Source of the DNA: Nostoc sp. KVJ3
GTDB lineage: Bacteria > Cyanobacteriota > Cyanobacteriia > Cyanobacteriales > Nostocaceae
Reading direction: 5' to 3'
NCBI RefSeq assembly: GCF_026127265.1
Contig: NZ_WWFG01000008.1
Location: 41,754-105,753, forward strand
DNA length: 64,000 bases
Below are positions 1-9,815 of this stretch, piece after piece. The translations under genes and the position numbers were made by a program. The first letter of the stretch is position 1, and the number at the start of each line of letters is the position of its first letter. The notes beneath the pieces were generated by a model. The model was given only the letters and a program-made list of their open reading frames with translations. It was not told where the DNA came from and ran no database searches.

Positions 1-157
1 AAGTCTTGAAAGGCTTGCTCACAAAGGATTTAGGAGACAGCATCGCAGATATGGTATAGTAATTGAAATTGGGTGCTAAAGGTGAAGAGCAATGCTGGAC
101 TGATAGTAGAAATCGCCCCAAGTATCATCATAAAAGCTCACTGCCTTATCATTAGTG

Positions 158-1183
158 TCAACCGAGTAAAATTTTACTTTTTTGCTTACGGCTCAGTAGC
201 TTGCTTGCTCCTAGCGTAGCCCCAAATGCCAACACAGCTAGCGTCATTCTAGGTTCAGGAATAATAGTGCTGTCTTCAGTGAAAGCTAAAAAGCCAGCCC
301 CATTTAATCCACCTCGACCGGCAGGGATAAAGGTGTCAATAAAAGCTCCTGTCTTGCCGTCGTAACGCAACACGTTGTTACTATTTAAGCCACTAACATA
401 GAGGTTTCCATCAGGGCCGAAGACTGGCTTGAGAGGATCGTTAAGTCCCCCACTGCCAGCAGGAATAAAGGTGTCAATAAAAGCTCCTGTTTTTCCATTA
501 AAGCGCGAAATATTGTTACTCACAAAATTAGCAACATATAGATTGCCATCTGCTCCAAAGGTCAAACCACCAGGTTCTGAACCTTTTGCCTCTGTAGCAA
601 AAGTGTCAATAAAAGCTCCTGTTTGTCCGTTGTAGCGAAGAATATTATCCGTTAGAACACTACTGACGTAGAGGTTATTGTCTGAACCAAAGCTCAAACC
701 AAAAGGTGCAGTGAGTCCGCCGCTACTTGAAGGAACAAAAGTATCAATAAAAGCTCCTGTTTGTCCGTTGTAGCGGAGAACACTATTACTAGTGCGGCTG
801 TTAATACTGGTAACGTAGAGGTTGCCATCAGGCCCAAAAACTAAGTCTTCAGGTGCATCTAGTCCACCACTACCGGAAGGAACAAAGGTACTAATGAAAT
901 TCCCTGTTTTCCCGTCGTAACGTTGGATACTACCGTTCAAAATACTGCTTACATAAAGATTATTATCCGGCCCAATAGTTAAACCAGTTGTTCCCTGTAG
1001 TCCTCCACTACCAGAAGGAACGAATTCATCAATGAATTCTCCCGTTTTTTCTTCGTAGCGCAGGACGGAGTTATTGTTATAACTCCCGACTAAAAGGGCT
1101 GCGTTAGCTCTTGGGGCTATCCACCCTAGCAATGCGAAACTTATCAGTGGGACACCGATCTGACAAAAATTGAAAAACCTCAT
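158..1183 (-). CDS. Secreted PEP-CTERM beta-propeller protein (NHL/SMP-30-like repeats)
   Basis: The 341-residue protein opens with a signal peptide (about residues 1-28, ending ANA|ALL). About six repeats of roughly 45 residues follow, each carrying a core like LRYNGQTGAFIDTFVP followed by a Gly-rich GSGGL turn and an FGPDGNLYV strand, as in NHL or SMP-30 type beta-propellers. The C-terminus has an IPEP motif, a hydrophobic stretch and a basic tail (SRKQK), which is a PEP-CTERM sorting signal. In this family such proteins are exported, processed by an exosortase and attached to or released at the cell surface. Substrate and role cannot be told from sequence. The repeat DNA is highly similar between units, so copy number may vary. 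It stands alone, transcribed away from the decayed IS4 element. Confidence 0.85.
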   Translation of the reverse strand: MRFFNFCQIGVPLISFALLGWIAPRANAALLVGSYNNNSVLRYEEKTGEFIDEFVPSGSGGLQGTTGLTIGPDNNLYVSSILNGSIQRYDGKTGNFISTFVPSGSGGLDAPEDLVFGPDGNLYVTSINSRTSNSVLRYNGQTGAFIDTFVPSSSGGLTAPFGLSFGSDNNLYVSSVLTDNILRYNGQTGAFIDTFATEAKGSEPGGLTFGADGNLYVANFVSNNISRFNGKTGAFIDTFIPAGSGGLNDPLKPVFGPDGNLYVSGLNSNNVLRYDGKTGAFIDTFIPAGRGGLNGAGFLAFTEDSTIIPEPRMTLAVLAFGATLGASKLLSRKQKSKILLG

Positions 1184-1353
1184 AATTTTGTTAGCTAACA
1201 GAACTATAATGACTTAGTATAGTTAATCATACATTCGTAACATTTCTGTTATTAATTCAAGTTGCTAGTTACGCAGATAAGCAATATTTCAAAATAGAGA
1301 ATATAGATTTATTTTTGTCAATATGTCTATCAGTAGAAATAAATATACTAACA

Positions 1354-1382
1354 GAATATAGGACTCATATTTGATTTTTGAA
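1354..1382. repeat. Unpaired copy of the MITE end found at 36,376
   Basis: The sequence ATATAGGACTCATATTTG followed by ATTTTTGA matches the left terminal repeat of the MITE at 36376-36621 with one difference. No matching inverted partner lies within a few hundred bases, so this is a solo end or relic. Confidence 0.5.
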
Positions 1383-1439
1383 AAAGGTTAAAGGGAAAAA
1401 AACCTTATATATTGAGCCTTCCAAAACTACGATATTGGC

Positions 1440-1544
1440 TTACAGCGCTTCCGGCTATTATGCAATACAGTTTTCCTCTTGCCCCTCTCCTATCATAGCT
1501 TTCAGCTTTGAGGATGTACCTCATAGCCGCCGGAAGTGCTGTAA
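1440..1544. repeat. Inverted-repeat element (~105 bp, MITE-like)
   Basis: TTACAGCGCTTCCGGC at 1440-1455 is matched in inverse by GCCGGAAGTGCTGTAA at 1529-1544 with a single mismatch. The 73 bases between are non-coding. The arrangement is that of a miniature inverted-repeat element or a long cruciform; no transposase is nearby with these ends. Confidence 0.5.
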
Positions 1545-1632
1545 GGGGGCAATACTTGGGTCATAGTGGCAGCATAGTGCAAAGGGTGAAATGAGCCGTG
1601 ATACCCCTGACCGTCTTATTGTTATATCCGAA

Positions 1633-3106
1633 TGGCACTAAGAAAAGCGGAAAGCCTTATCAATTAAGCCGTTTGCAATTGATGACGTAATTCATGTCTG
1701 GGCTTGGTCAATCTGGGGTAAGCTTTGGGGCGGCGTTTGGTGACTCGTGGTTCGCTGCGTCCAGGACGGTCGGGGACAACCTTGTGAACAATAATTTTCA
1801 GCAAACTACGATAAAGTCGGATACGTTTTTGAGAGTGAGCAGTTTCTAATTTAGGAATAAAATTCAGTAAATGATGTCGAGTACCTTGAAGCGATAAACG
1901 ATTTGGAGGAGTATTGTAAGTAGTCCCAGCCGACCACATTAAGCTCCGAAGTAAATTATAAGCCAGTAAATACACATGAATTTCTTTACGTATCATTGAA
2001 GGTGTTTTACATCGGAGAATATCCATACCCAAGGTAGTTTTTATATGCCTCAAATTCAATTCAACATCCCAACGTTTACCGTAAAGTCCAACAAATTCGA
2101 GAGTAGAATAAGAAGATTTATCTAAAAGAGTAGTAATTAAGCTGACTTGTTGAGTGCGAAAACCAGGAATAACAATGTAGTAGTAAATTTCTCGCACAGT
2201 TATGGCAGAAGGTAGAGCTAAAAATTCATCCAAGCTCAATCCTTGTGGGCATCTTTTAGGCTTATACCAAGTAACAAGCTTGTCGCAATCGCCAACAATT
2301 TTCCCTTTTCGCATGGTTGTTGTCCGAGATTGATGCTTACGAAATACTGCATCACAACCAAGTTTAGTAATAGCAAACATATCAGCGTAAGCGCAAAACG
2401 CTCTATCCCTAAAAGCACATCATTTGGTTTAAGAAAACTGTATAGTTTTCTTGCTAATTTGATATCATGAGTGTTCAGAACATCGATGCACAAAGCAACG
2501 GTAGCTCCTGTTATTAAACTGAATATCACACCAATTTTGGCAATTGGAAAGCCACATCCGGGCTTTTGGCTACTGGGCTGAGGGTATTCTTTTTGATTCT
2601 CTACAGTGTCAGGCATCGAGACAGTTGACCCATCTATTACTTTGACATTTCGACCACACCATAAATATTCTGTTGCTACTTTCTGTTCTAAGCTTTGTGC
2701 CGAGAAATTGAAAAGTTTTTCTAATAACTTCTCTGGAAGCCTTGCCCTAGCTTGGCAGTAAGCACTGGTATCTGTTGAAGGGACTTCTACTTCTTCACCA
2801 GCTAGATGTGCAATTATTTTACTCACAGCATTATTACAAGTTTTATCAGTATCCAGCACTTGTGATAAAAATGCCCATAAAGTTATTAATGGGTCAAATA
2901 ACCGCTTTTTATATTTAATTTTTAGCTCCGAAATTGCAAGGCTTATCACAGACTCTGGCAATAGTTCTTTAAAAGGTAGTCCCAAACTTTGGCTGAATTT
3001 ATCCTTGAGGATTTCTACTCGTAGTGTCACAGTAGTATTTATGATGTTGGCTTGCTCGTATCAAGGAAAGTATTTCATGAACGAGTAAGCTTTTCCTACC
3101 TAAAAA
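1633..3106 (-). mobile_element. IS4-family insertion sequence, decayed
   Basis: It contains a transposase frame split by a one-base deletion. Tentative ends are TAAGAAAAGC near 1640-1650 and, inverted, GCTTTTCCTA near 3091-3101 (9 of 10 matching). No target duplication was confirmed, so both boundaries are approximate. Confidence 0.55.
1664..3030 (-). pseudogene. IS4-family transposase, frameshifted
   Basis: Two overlapping minus-strand frames join into one DDE transposase of about 455 residues. The N-terminal part (3030 to about 2410) contains the first catalytic Asp in VIDGSTVSMPDT. The C-terminal part (about 2410 to 1664) has the second Asp in the frame reading GDRAFCAYAD and the IS4 signature Y-(2)-R-(3)-E-(6)-K in YGKRWDVELNLRHIK. 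The break is near 2408, where GGGAT stands in place of an expected GGGGAT, that is, one G is missing. All catalytic residues survive, so the lesion may be recent or a sequencing error. No cargo genes are present. Confidence 0.8.
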
Positions 3107-3462
3107 ATTTTTGGACAATCAGTACATCTAACTCCACTGTCTTTGTCAGGCACAGCGATGGCGTACTCACCATGAGTCAGTGGCGATCGCATCGCAGTAC
3201 CACAGGATCAATCGCATTGCTCCCTATCTGAACTTTCACTGTTCAATAGCTTTAAAATCTGTAGTGCCTATCCCGCATAGCTTAGAGCTTTTCTTAGTGC
3301 CATTCTTGTTATATCCTTTATTCCAAATAAGCAGAGAAAACTGGACAAAGGGAAAGACACAGACAAAATTCTGTCACTGGTGAATGAGGAATTTTTGAGT
3401 GCTGAAGGCTACCGCAAAGCGAAATCTGAATAGCGATCGCTCATTTACAATCATAAAATTTG
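3107..3462. other. Intergenic region with HIP1 sites
   Basis: It holds two GCGATCGC octamers (about 3183 and 3434), typical of cyanobacterial DNA. Short plus-strand frames here show no homology I recognise and no ribosome binding site. Confidence 0.5.
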
Positions 3463-4920
3463 TCATGGTGCTTGTGCTTGGGGCGATAACAAACCAATGC
3501 GAGCTAAAATCTCGCTGCTCACTCGCTCTCCTGATTCCAGTGCCGATTCCATCCCACCAGATGCGATCGCAGTATGTTCGCCTGCAAAGTGAATTCGCTG
3601 CCAGGGTTTAGCCATTTTGTCTTGAAAGCGCCGGATTTGTCCGGGGGCAAAGTGGGAATAAGCGCCCAGAGCATAGGGATCGCGTCCCCAAGAAACAACG
3701 TGCAGAATCTCGACATTTTCCTCTGTTCCAGGGCGAATTCGCGTCAGTTCCGAGGTAACATATTTGGTTAATGTGTCTGCACTCATGGCATCCAACTGTT
3801 TGGCATTAGTTCCAGTTGCCCAGGAGACTAAGCTTTGCACCCACCCCTGCTTGTCTCGAACCGGCAACACACTTTCAAGTAGTGAGTCTGTCCACATCAT
3901 CGGCGGATAGCCATCAGTTTCCCAGAATGGATGACCAACCTGAAAGCGAATCTGTGTCACTGCTGTGTAGGGCAATTCCTGCACCGCCTGTGCCTGTATC
4001 TTTGGTAATGGTGGGGTAATTTCTACCTGGCGCAGCACCGAAAACGGCAACGTCACCACCGCATAATCAGCATCGAATTTTGAACCATTTGAGCAGTAAA
4101 CTTTTACACCTGTTGCCTGAGAACGAATCGACTCTACCACTTTGTTTAGCTGCACAGGAGACTTGAGAGAGGCTGCCATCTTTTCTGGCAAACGACTGTT
4201 ACCACTCTGAATATGCATTGGGTGCTGGCTGCGAGTTTGGGCGCGCTGGTCATTCCGTAATGCCCATAGTGCAGAGGTAGTATTTATACTGTTGAATAGA
4301 GAAGCGGGATTAAAGTCGATTAATCGTAAAGCTTCATTTGAGGCACCTTGAGCGCGGAGATACTTGTCTAGGGGAATATCTATATCTGAATATTTCGACT
4401 TGATCCAAGCATTCGCATTTTCTAGGGGATTGTGTTTGCGGAGATAATGACTCAGCAATTCTTGGGGAAGCAGAGAGTGTTCGCTCTTTGCTAAGTGATT
4501 GGCGGCAGAAATAGCCCAGTCTTTGGGCAATACTGCTTGCCCTCTAATATACAGCAGCGATTCCTTGTCTAAGCCAAGGCTTGGCTCAGTTGGGACTTGC
4601 AAGCGTTCAGCCAGTGCTAACAAGCGTCGATATCTTTCGCTCAAAGCTTGTGCCCCTGCTTCTGGCTTACCGGGGATATCATCTAAAGTATGGACGCGAC
4701 CACCGACGCGATCGCGTGCCTCTAAAACCGTCACAGACAAACCCTTGGCTTCTAACAACAACGCTGTATATAAGCCAGACAGACCCGCACCAAGAACCAG
4801 CACTGAAGTCGGCTTACTTGCCGCCACCACTTGCCCAGATGCCCGACCCATAACCAGTAATGCCAAGGCTGATTGGCTCACTCCCCATAAGAATTCGCGG
4901 CGATTCCAGCTTTTCAACAT
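3463..4920 (-). CDS. Tat-exported flavin amine oxidase (monoamine / L-amino-acid oxidase family)
   Basis: This 485-residue protein begins with a twin-arginine signal (NRREFLWG, residues 6-13, then a hydrophobic stretch to about residue 34), so it is probably folded with FAD and sent across the membrane. A classical FAD-binding Rossmann motif follows (VLVLGAGLSGLYTALLLEA, then EARDRVGGRVHT). The C-terminal FAD-contact segment HFAGEHTA...GGMESALESGERVSSEIL is intact. The family oxidises amines or amino acids to imines, releasing ammonia and hydrogen peroxide; the exact substrate cannot be predicted. It is a monocistronic gene divergent from the asparagine synthetase gene, which suggests but does not prove a nitrogen-related role. 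Length is normal for the family and no lesion was seen. Confidence 0.88.
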   Translation of the reverse strand: MLKSWNRREFLWGVSQSALALLVMGRASGQVVAASKPTSVLVLGAGLSGLYTALLLEAKGLSVTVLEARDRVGGRVHTLDDIPGKPEAGAQALSERYRRLLALAERLQVPTEPSLGLDKESLLYIRGQAVLPKDWAISAANHLAKSEHSLLPQELLSHYLRKHNPLENANAWIKSKYSDIDIPLDKYLRAQGASNEALRLIDFNPASLFNSINTTSALWALRNDQRAQTRSQHPMHIQSGNSRLPEKMAASLKSPVQLNKVVESIRSQATGVKVYCSNGSKFDADYAVVTLPFSVLRQVEITPPLPKIQAQAVQELPYTAVTQIRFQVGHPFWETDGYPPMMWTDSLLESVLPVRDKQGWVQSLVSWATGTNAKQLDAMSADTLTKYVTSELTRIRPGTEENVEILHVVSWGRDPYALGAYSHFAPGQIRRFQDKMAKPWQRIHFAGEHTAIASGGMESALESGERVSSEILARIGLLSPQAQAP

Positions 4921-5281
4921 TATGTTCTTATTCCTTTAAAGTTTTGAGTGCCAACTTCCGGCAATGTCAAACGACAGCTACTTGCAGACTTTTAAAATCC
5001 TATAGTATAACCGCTGCTAACGTGCTCCACCTGTATAAGTAGCCTCATATTGTTTTTATGTCTGAGTTGTCAGTACTTGCAATAACTAAAATATCAGCAT
5101 TATTACAGCCTGATTTAATATATCCTGTGATCAGTAAGGGTTATCGCAGTGATTTTTATTGAATACTTTTGGCTATTTTCAGAATTTTTAAGTAACTAAA
5201 ATTGATTCTAAAAATAGATAAAAGCCTATTAAATAGCAAACCCGTTTAATCTAAATTAGTCTCAAATAATGGGTGTATTTT
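4921..5281. other. Divergent intergenic region (amine oxidase / asnB)
   Basis: This AT-rich stretch sits between two divergent genes and must hold both promoters. I found no clear palindrome, NtcA-type GTA-N8-TAC site or riboswitch. Confidence 0.4.
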
Positions 5282-7207
5282 ATGTGTGGCATAGTGGCCT
5301 TTTTTTCCAAAAAGGAAGCAATTTCCGAATCATCTTTGAGACTAGGTATTGATTGCTTGAAGCATCGAGGCCCAGATGGACAAAAATTTTGGATTTCTCC
5401 AGATAGACGTGTTGCATTAGGACATACACGACTTAGTATTATTGACCTTCAAAACGGAGATCAACCGATTGCCAACCAAGATGAAACTCTACATATCATT
5501 GCCAATGGAGAGTTTTATGACTTCGAGCGTATACAGCGTGATTTGAAACAATGGGGATATCAGCTAAAAACTAACTCAGATACTGAGATAGCCCTGCATC
5601 TATACAGCGAGTTTGGCACACAATGCCTACATCATCTGAGGGGTGAGTTTGCTTTTATCATTTGGGATGAACGTAATGATTTACTATTTGCAGCACGAGA
5701 TCGTTTTGGCATCAAGCCTCTGTATTACAGTATTTATAACAATACTCTTTATCTAGCGTCTGAAGTCAAAGCTTTATTTGCTGCGGGTGTCCCAGGTTCT
5801 TGGGATCATGAATCTTTTTGGCAAGCTGAGTGCGGCATCTTCGCTCCAGACCGTACTATGTTTGCTAATGTTTACCAAGTACCACCAGGCTATTTTCTGT
5901 TGGCATCTCGTTCTGGAATACAACTGCATCGTTATTGGGATTTTGATTATCCGCTGATTAATGATTCCTTACCTCAGTACAAGGCAGAGGATTATATTGA
6001 ACAACTTCGCCATACATTAGATGAAGCTATCCAATTGCGTTTGAGGGCTGATGTGCCAGTTGGCTTTTATCTCAGTGGTGGTCTTGATTCATCTACAGTT
6101 TTAGGGATGGCAGCACATCATAGTTCTTCTCCCATTCAGGCATTTACTCTTGCTTTTGACCATGAAGCTTATAACGAAGAACCACTTGCTCGTGAAATGG
6201 CAGCACATACTGGTGCTAATTTACAGACTATTCCTATTCGCCAATCGGACTTAGCTGAACATTTTGCCGATTCTATTTGGCATTGTGAAATGCTATGTAG
6301 TAACGCCAGCACAACTGCAAAATATCTGTTAAGTCAAGCGGCGCGAGATGCAGGTTATAAAGTTGTACTTACAGGTGAAGGTTCAGATGAAATATTTGGA
6401 GGCTATGCTCATTTCCGCCAAGATATGTTGCTCCAGAATCAACAAGGACAAGATGAGCAGACAGTAAAACTTTTGTTAGAAGAACTGAAGTTAAAAAATA
6501 AAGTTTCAGTAGGATTATTAGCTGAAAATATCTCAAGTCAAGCTTTAAATGGTGTTCAGCGTTTGTTAGGCTTTGCCCCTGCTTGGATGCAGGCTTCATC
6601 TGAGGGATATCTCAGGTCGGTTCCTTTATATTCACCAGACTTTCTTGCACAATTTTCACACAGGGATGTTTATCGGATGTTTTTTAATCAGATAGATGTA
6701 CAAGAACAACTGAAGGGAAGGGAGCCTGTACACCAATCTCTCTATCTGTGGTCTAAAACTATCTTACCTAATTACCTTTTACGGATGTTAGGTGATGGTG
6801 TTGAAATGGCACATTCCATTGAAGGGCGGCTTCCTTTTTTGGATCACAAAGTTGTGGAATTAGTTTGCAATATGCCCGTTGCACTCAAGATTCGTGGATT
6901 GACTGAAAAATATGTACTAAGAGAAGCAGCAAAGCCGTTTATAACTGATACGATGTATAACCGCCAAAAGCATCCATTTTTAGCCCCACCTTCAACTTTC
7001 AAGCCAAATGAACCTCTACAGCAACTTGTCCAAGATACCCTGCGGAGTTCTTTGATGTCTTCTGTACCTTTCTATAATCATGCAGCAGTAATTAATTTGC
7101 TTGACCAATTACCAACAATGAATGAAAGCCAACGTATTTCCATCGATTTAGTTTTGATGAAAATGCTGAGTGCTTGTGTTCTTCAAGAAAGGTTTGGACT
7201 AACGTGA
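5282..7207 (+). CDS. asnB: Asparagine synthetase, glutamine-hydrolysing
   Basis: It converts aspartate, glutamine and ATP to asparagine. The start was set at ATG 5282 rather than the GTG nine bases upstream, because the N-terminal glutamine amidotransferase domain needs Cys directly after the initiator Met (MCGIVAF). That domain covers about residues 2-200 (LKHRGPDG, ARDRFGIKPLYY). The synthetase domain has the ATP pyrophosphatase loop SGGLDSS and the downstream GEGSDEIFGGY motif. The protein is 641 residues, typical of AsnB enzymes, and appears intact. The HpxZ-like gene begins 60 bases downstream on the same strand, so the two may be co-transcribed. Some secondary-metabolite cyclases share this fold, but the complete amidotransferase domain favours asparagine synthesis. 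Confidence 0.92.
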   Translation: MCGIVAFFSKKEAISESSLRLGIDCLKHRGPDGQKFWISPDRRVALGHTRLSIIDLQNGDQPIANQDETLHIIANGEFYDFERIQRDLKQWGYQLKTNSDTEIALHLYSEFGTQCLHHLRGEFAFIIWDERNDLLFAARDRFGIKPLYYSIYNNTLYLASEVKALFAAGVPGSWDHESFWQAECGIFAPDRTMFANVYQVPPGYFLLASRSGIQLHRYWDFDYPLINDSLPQYKAEDYIEQLRHTLDEAIQLRLRADVPVGFYLSGGLDSSTVLGMAAHHSSSPIQAFTLAFDHEAYNEEPLAREMAAHTGANLQTIPIRQSDLAEHFADSIWHCEMLCSNASTTAKYLLSQAARDAGYKVVLTGEGSDEIFGGYAHFRQDMLLQNQQGQDEQTVKLLLEELKLKNKVSVGLLAENISSQALNGVQRLLGFAPAWMQASSEGYLRSVPLYSPDFLAQFSHRDVYRMFFNQIDVQEQLKGREPVHQSLYLWSKTILPNYLLRMLGDGVEMAHSIEGRLPFLDHKVVELVCNMPVALKIRGLTEKYVLREAAKPFITDTMYNRQKHPFLAPPSTFKPNEPLQQLVQDTLRSSLMSSVPFYNHAAVINLLDQLPTMNESQRISIDLVLMKMLSACVLQERFGLT

Positions 7208-7267
7208 GTTGACCACCTTGCATAAGAGTGCATAATCAAGCCATATCACCCAAAATTGGTAATAACA

Positions 7268-7654
7268 ATGACCATAGTAAATGATCCTACTGTTGTAGCT
7301 GAAGTAACTGATTTGTACCTCTTATATGAAGAAGCTCTTTGTAATAACAACTTGGAGATGATGGATAGCTTGTTTTGGGATACGCCAGAAGTAGCGCGGT
7401 TTGGGATCACAGAAAACCTTTATGGCGGCGATGAAATTCGTAACTTTCGTCAGAATCGGCCAAATCCGAAAATAGAGCGAAAAATCTCGAATCTCAAGGT
7501 TGTAACCTTTGGGAAAGATACAGCAATTGTGACTTTAGAATTTCGCCGGATTATCAATAGTGTAGAACGCTTTGGGCGACAGAGCCAAACTTGGTACAGG
7601 TTTCCCGAAGGATGGAAAGTAGTTTCAGCCCATGTTTCATTATTACCAGTATAG
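7268..7654 (+). CDS. HpxZ/AtzH-like (DUF3225) protein, NTF2-like fold
   Basis: This is a protein of about 128 residues from ATG 7268; a TTG at 7256 in frame is less likely. It matches the AtzH/HpxZ family in length and in motifs such as LYEEALCNNNLEMMDSLFW, ARFG, YGGDEIRNFR and a C-terminal RQSQTWYRFPEGWKVVSAHVS strand. Family members are small SnoaL/NTF2-like proteins found beside amidohydrolases and oxalurate or cyanurate catabolism genes; their reaction is not firmly known to me. Here it follows asnB directly, so a link to amide nitrogen is an inference from context. Confidence 0.72.
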   Translation: MTIVNDPTVVAEVTDLYLLYEEALCNNNLEMMDSLFWDTPEVARFGITENLYGGDEIRNFRQNRPNPKIERKISNLKVVTFGKDTAIVTLEFRRIINSVERFGRQSQTWYRFPEGWKVVSAHVSLLPV

Positions 7655-7976
7655 TTAAAACCCTAGACCTTTTTTTGTTATATCTAGATGATTTATGCTC
7701 TTACCTATTCAATCCACTCTTCAACTTCTGAGCAGGTTAATTTCTGAGATGTAAAGTAACTCGCCGTTTTTTCGCCTTGCGGTAAAGGGGTGTGGTCAAA
7801 AGCAGTTGGTCGATGAGCGATCGCTTAGGTATTGAGCCGAGATGGACGTATTTATCAATTGAGAACAATTTGCAATAACTCTTGAGTGGCGCGACTCTCA
7901 ACGGAGTAATGGGGCTTGTGGCGTAGTAGACTGTCCATAATATGTCGCGTACACCGGACACTACCAGCGAGAATAA
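7655..7976. other. Intergenic region, no gene recognised
   Basis: It contains a HIP1 site near 7817. A 74-codon minus-strand frame (7737-7961) has no start context or similarity that I can support. The recombinase gene starts at the right edge, where ATG overlaps an upstream TAA. Confidence 0.4.
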
Positions 7977-8579
7977 ATGAGGTTGCCACCCCCAATCCGT
8001 TTACCTAACAAGCATTACAGGTCTAGAGAATACCTTACACCATCTGAGGTACGATCTATACTCGATGCCGCACTTGAGCGCAAAGCTCGTTATTCTCACC
8101 GTGATTATACACTGATGTTGCTCATGTTTCGCCACGGCTTGCGGGTGGGGGAAGCTGTAGGGGCTAAGTGCGGTTTAAGGTGGGATGCAGTGATGTGGGG
8201 CGAACGCCAGATTTTTATCACCAGGGAAAAGGGCAGTGACTCTGGGGTGCATCCCTTGAGAGACGATGAAATAACTTTACTCAAAGAACTCAGAGAGATG
8301 TTGCCCGATAGTAAATATATTTTCGTTTCTGAGCGCGGTGAGGTGATGTCCACTGATGCGGTGCGAAAGCTGCTTGGGCGGCTGGCGGCACAGGCTGGGC
8401 TTGATATCAAGGTACACTGCCACATGATGCGCCATGCTTGCGGCTACTATCTGGTGAATCAGGGTTACAACACTAGGGAAATCCAAGATTTCCTGGGACA
8501 CCGCGATATCAAACATACTGAGAAATATACCAAGCTGAATGCTCGACGCTTCCTGAATTTTGATTGGGGAGAGTTATGA
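7977..8579 (+). CDS. Short tyrosine recombinase (FimB/FimE-like integrase)
   Basis: The protein has 200 residues and consists almost only of the catalytic domain of tyrosine recombinases. The catalytic set is visible: Arg in RHGLRVGEAVG, HxxR in CHMMRHACGYY, His in LGHRDIKHTEKY, and the nucleophilic Tyr in that last segment. It lacks the N-terminal core-binding domain of phage integrases, like the Fim switch recombinases. Such proteins catalyse site-specific inversion or integration. No obvious paired inverted target was found beside it, although the gene-poor 1.2 kb downstream is a possible place for one. Confidence 0.85.
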   Translation: MRLPPPIRLPNKHYRSREYLTPSEVRSILDAALERKARYSHRDYTLMLLMFRHGLRVGEAVGAKCGLRWDAVMWGERQIFITREKGSDSGVHPLRDDEITLLKELREMLPDSKYIFVSERGEVMSTDAVRKLLGRLAAQAGLDIKVHCHMMRHACGYYLVNQGYNTREIQDFLGHRDIKHTEKYTKLNARRFLNFDWGEL

Positions 8580-9815
8580 CATTTTGACTGTAGGAGCCAT
8601 TCAGTTTATAGGTTTTTCAAGCAGTTGAGTCTGAAGTCTGACTCTAGTAAAAATCGCCATGCCAATACACACCCCTGACACACCAGCGCCAAGTCCTATA
8701 CAGATATTGTGTGGTAAATTCATAACTTGTTTACATTATTTTTCTTAAGCACCTGGGTATCTCAAGCGTGAAGATACCCTTTTATCTATTTAGGTAAATA
8801 CTCGCCTAATTGATTTTTAAAAGCATTCAATTTTGACTTAGATTCAATCGTTTTGAGTTGGGTATTTTGCGCTTTGATTGATGCTGGAGTCAGCTTTTAA
8901 TTAAGTTATTATTTGCTGTCTACGGCGCTATTTATCCAATCACATAAAGTTAATTTAAATTCTTCTTTCATATCGGTATAAGTTAGGATAATTAATTTTT
9001 TATTATCCAACTTTCCGGTCAAAATCTTCAAGATTTTGTTCCCCAAATTATTTTATTTTTTTTATTAAAAAAGACTATGAACTCTACAACGAACTACAAC
9101 CGCGCGATCAAAAAAAACCATTGTACAAAGTTACAGGACTGCTCAATGAGTCAGGGAAACTAATAAAGCCTCTGGAATACGTGGTGAGGTGATGAGGAGA
9201 ACTTAAAGATAAGTGAAAGGCAGGTAATCCCACCTGATAAAAATGAATAAACCTCTGGTCGGTAATAGTTGCATATCAGATTGACGAAGAGATGACAAAA
9301 TCATGACGAAAGTGTGACGAGATTCATGAGGCTGTGAAACACGAAAAGTAACAAATTATTGACTTGTTGTATATAAAATTAATAACATTCTGAATGTTTC
9401 TATCTTAATATCGGTAAATACTGATCCTGTAAAGAATACAGTGGTTATATCTGATGTGCCAGGAGTAACTTCATGCGACATCCTGACCATAAACTGTATT
9501 ATTTAATACAGTTTTTTCTCAGAAATAAATAAACAATTAGTCAAATTTATTACTTGATTCCTGTAAAGTCCCATTCAGATTTCTCACAATATCAGGGTTT
9601 TTGATATTAGAAAAATGTGGTTAAAGACTTACAGAAAAACTCTTTTTTTGTTGTTGATGGTGCCGCAACTATCGTCACGTGATACGCTATCAGTTTTGAG
9701 ACAATCAGGCTCAAGTTTATTTGACATAAATACTTCAGATTATTCCTTAACACCTTGACTGGCAATTGAGGTTTTAGTTGTTTAAAAATACTTACCTTGA
9801 TGGAGGTTTGACTTA
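8580..9815. other. 1.2 kb gene-poor region between recombinase and amt
   Basis: No intact gene is seen. On the minus strand, 8786-8971 holds coding relics: a 20-codon frame starting MKEEFKLTLCDWINSA (8971-8909) and, in another frame, a tail ending KNQLGEYLPK (stop at 8786), suggesting a decayed small gene. Short dyads occur near 8990 (GGATAAT ... ATTATCC). A transcription terminator lies at 9491-9517. The amt leader contains a good ribosome binding site (GGAGG at 9802-9806) but no NtcA consensus that I could defend. Confidence 0.5.
9491..9517 (+). terminator. Rho-independent terminator
   Basis: AAACTGTATT pairs perfectly with AATACAGTTT around a four-base loop and runs into TTTC on the plus strand. 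No gene ends just upstream, so it may end a small RNA starting around 9420. Confidence 0.6.

Larger units (their letters stand above)
1184..1632. other. Intergenic stretch with two repeat-like sequences
   Basis: I see no convincing gene between the PEP-CTERM gene and the IS4 element. The 62-codon plus-strand frame at 1378-1566 overlaps an imperfect inverted repeat and has no recognisable product. The AT-rich part next to the PEP-CTERM start probably holds its promoter, but no clear box could be picked. Confidence 0.5.

Noticed and set aside
1378..1566. 62-codon plus-strand open frame
   Set aside because: It overlaps the inverted-repeat element, has no normal start or ribosome site and no recognisable product.
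7737..7961. 74-codon minus-strand frame before the recombinase gene
   Set aside because: No similarity, poor start context and skewed composition; could be antisense to nothing.
9580..9815. NtcA site (GTA-N8-TAC) before amt
   Set aside because: The nearest candidates (for example around GGTTAAAGACTTAC) break the consensus; no defensible match was found.
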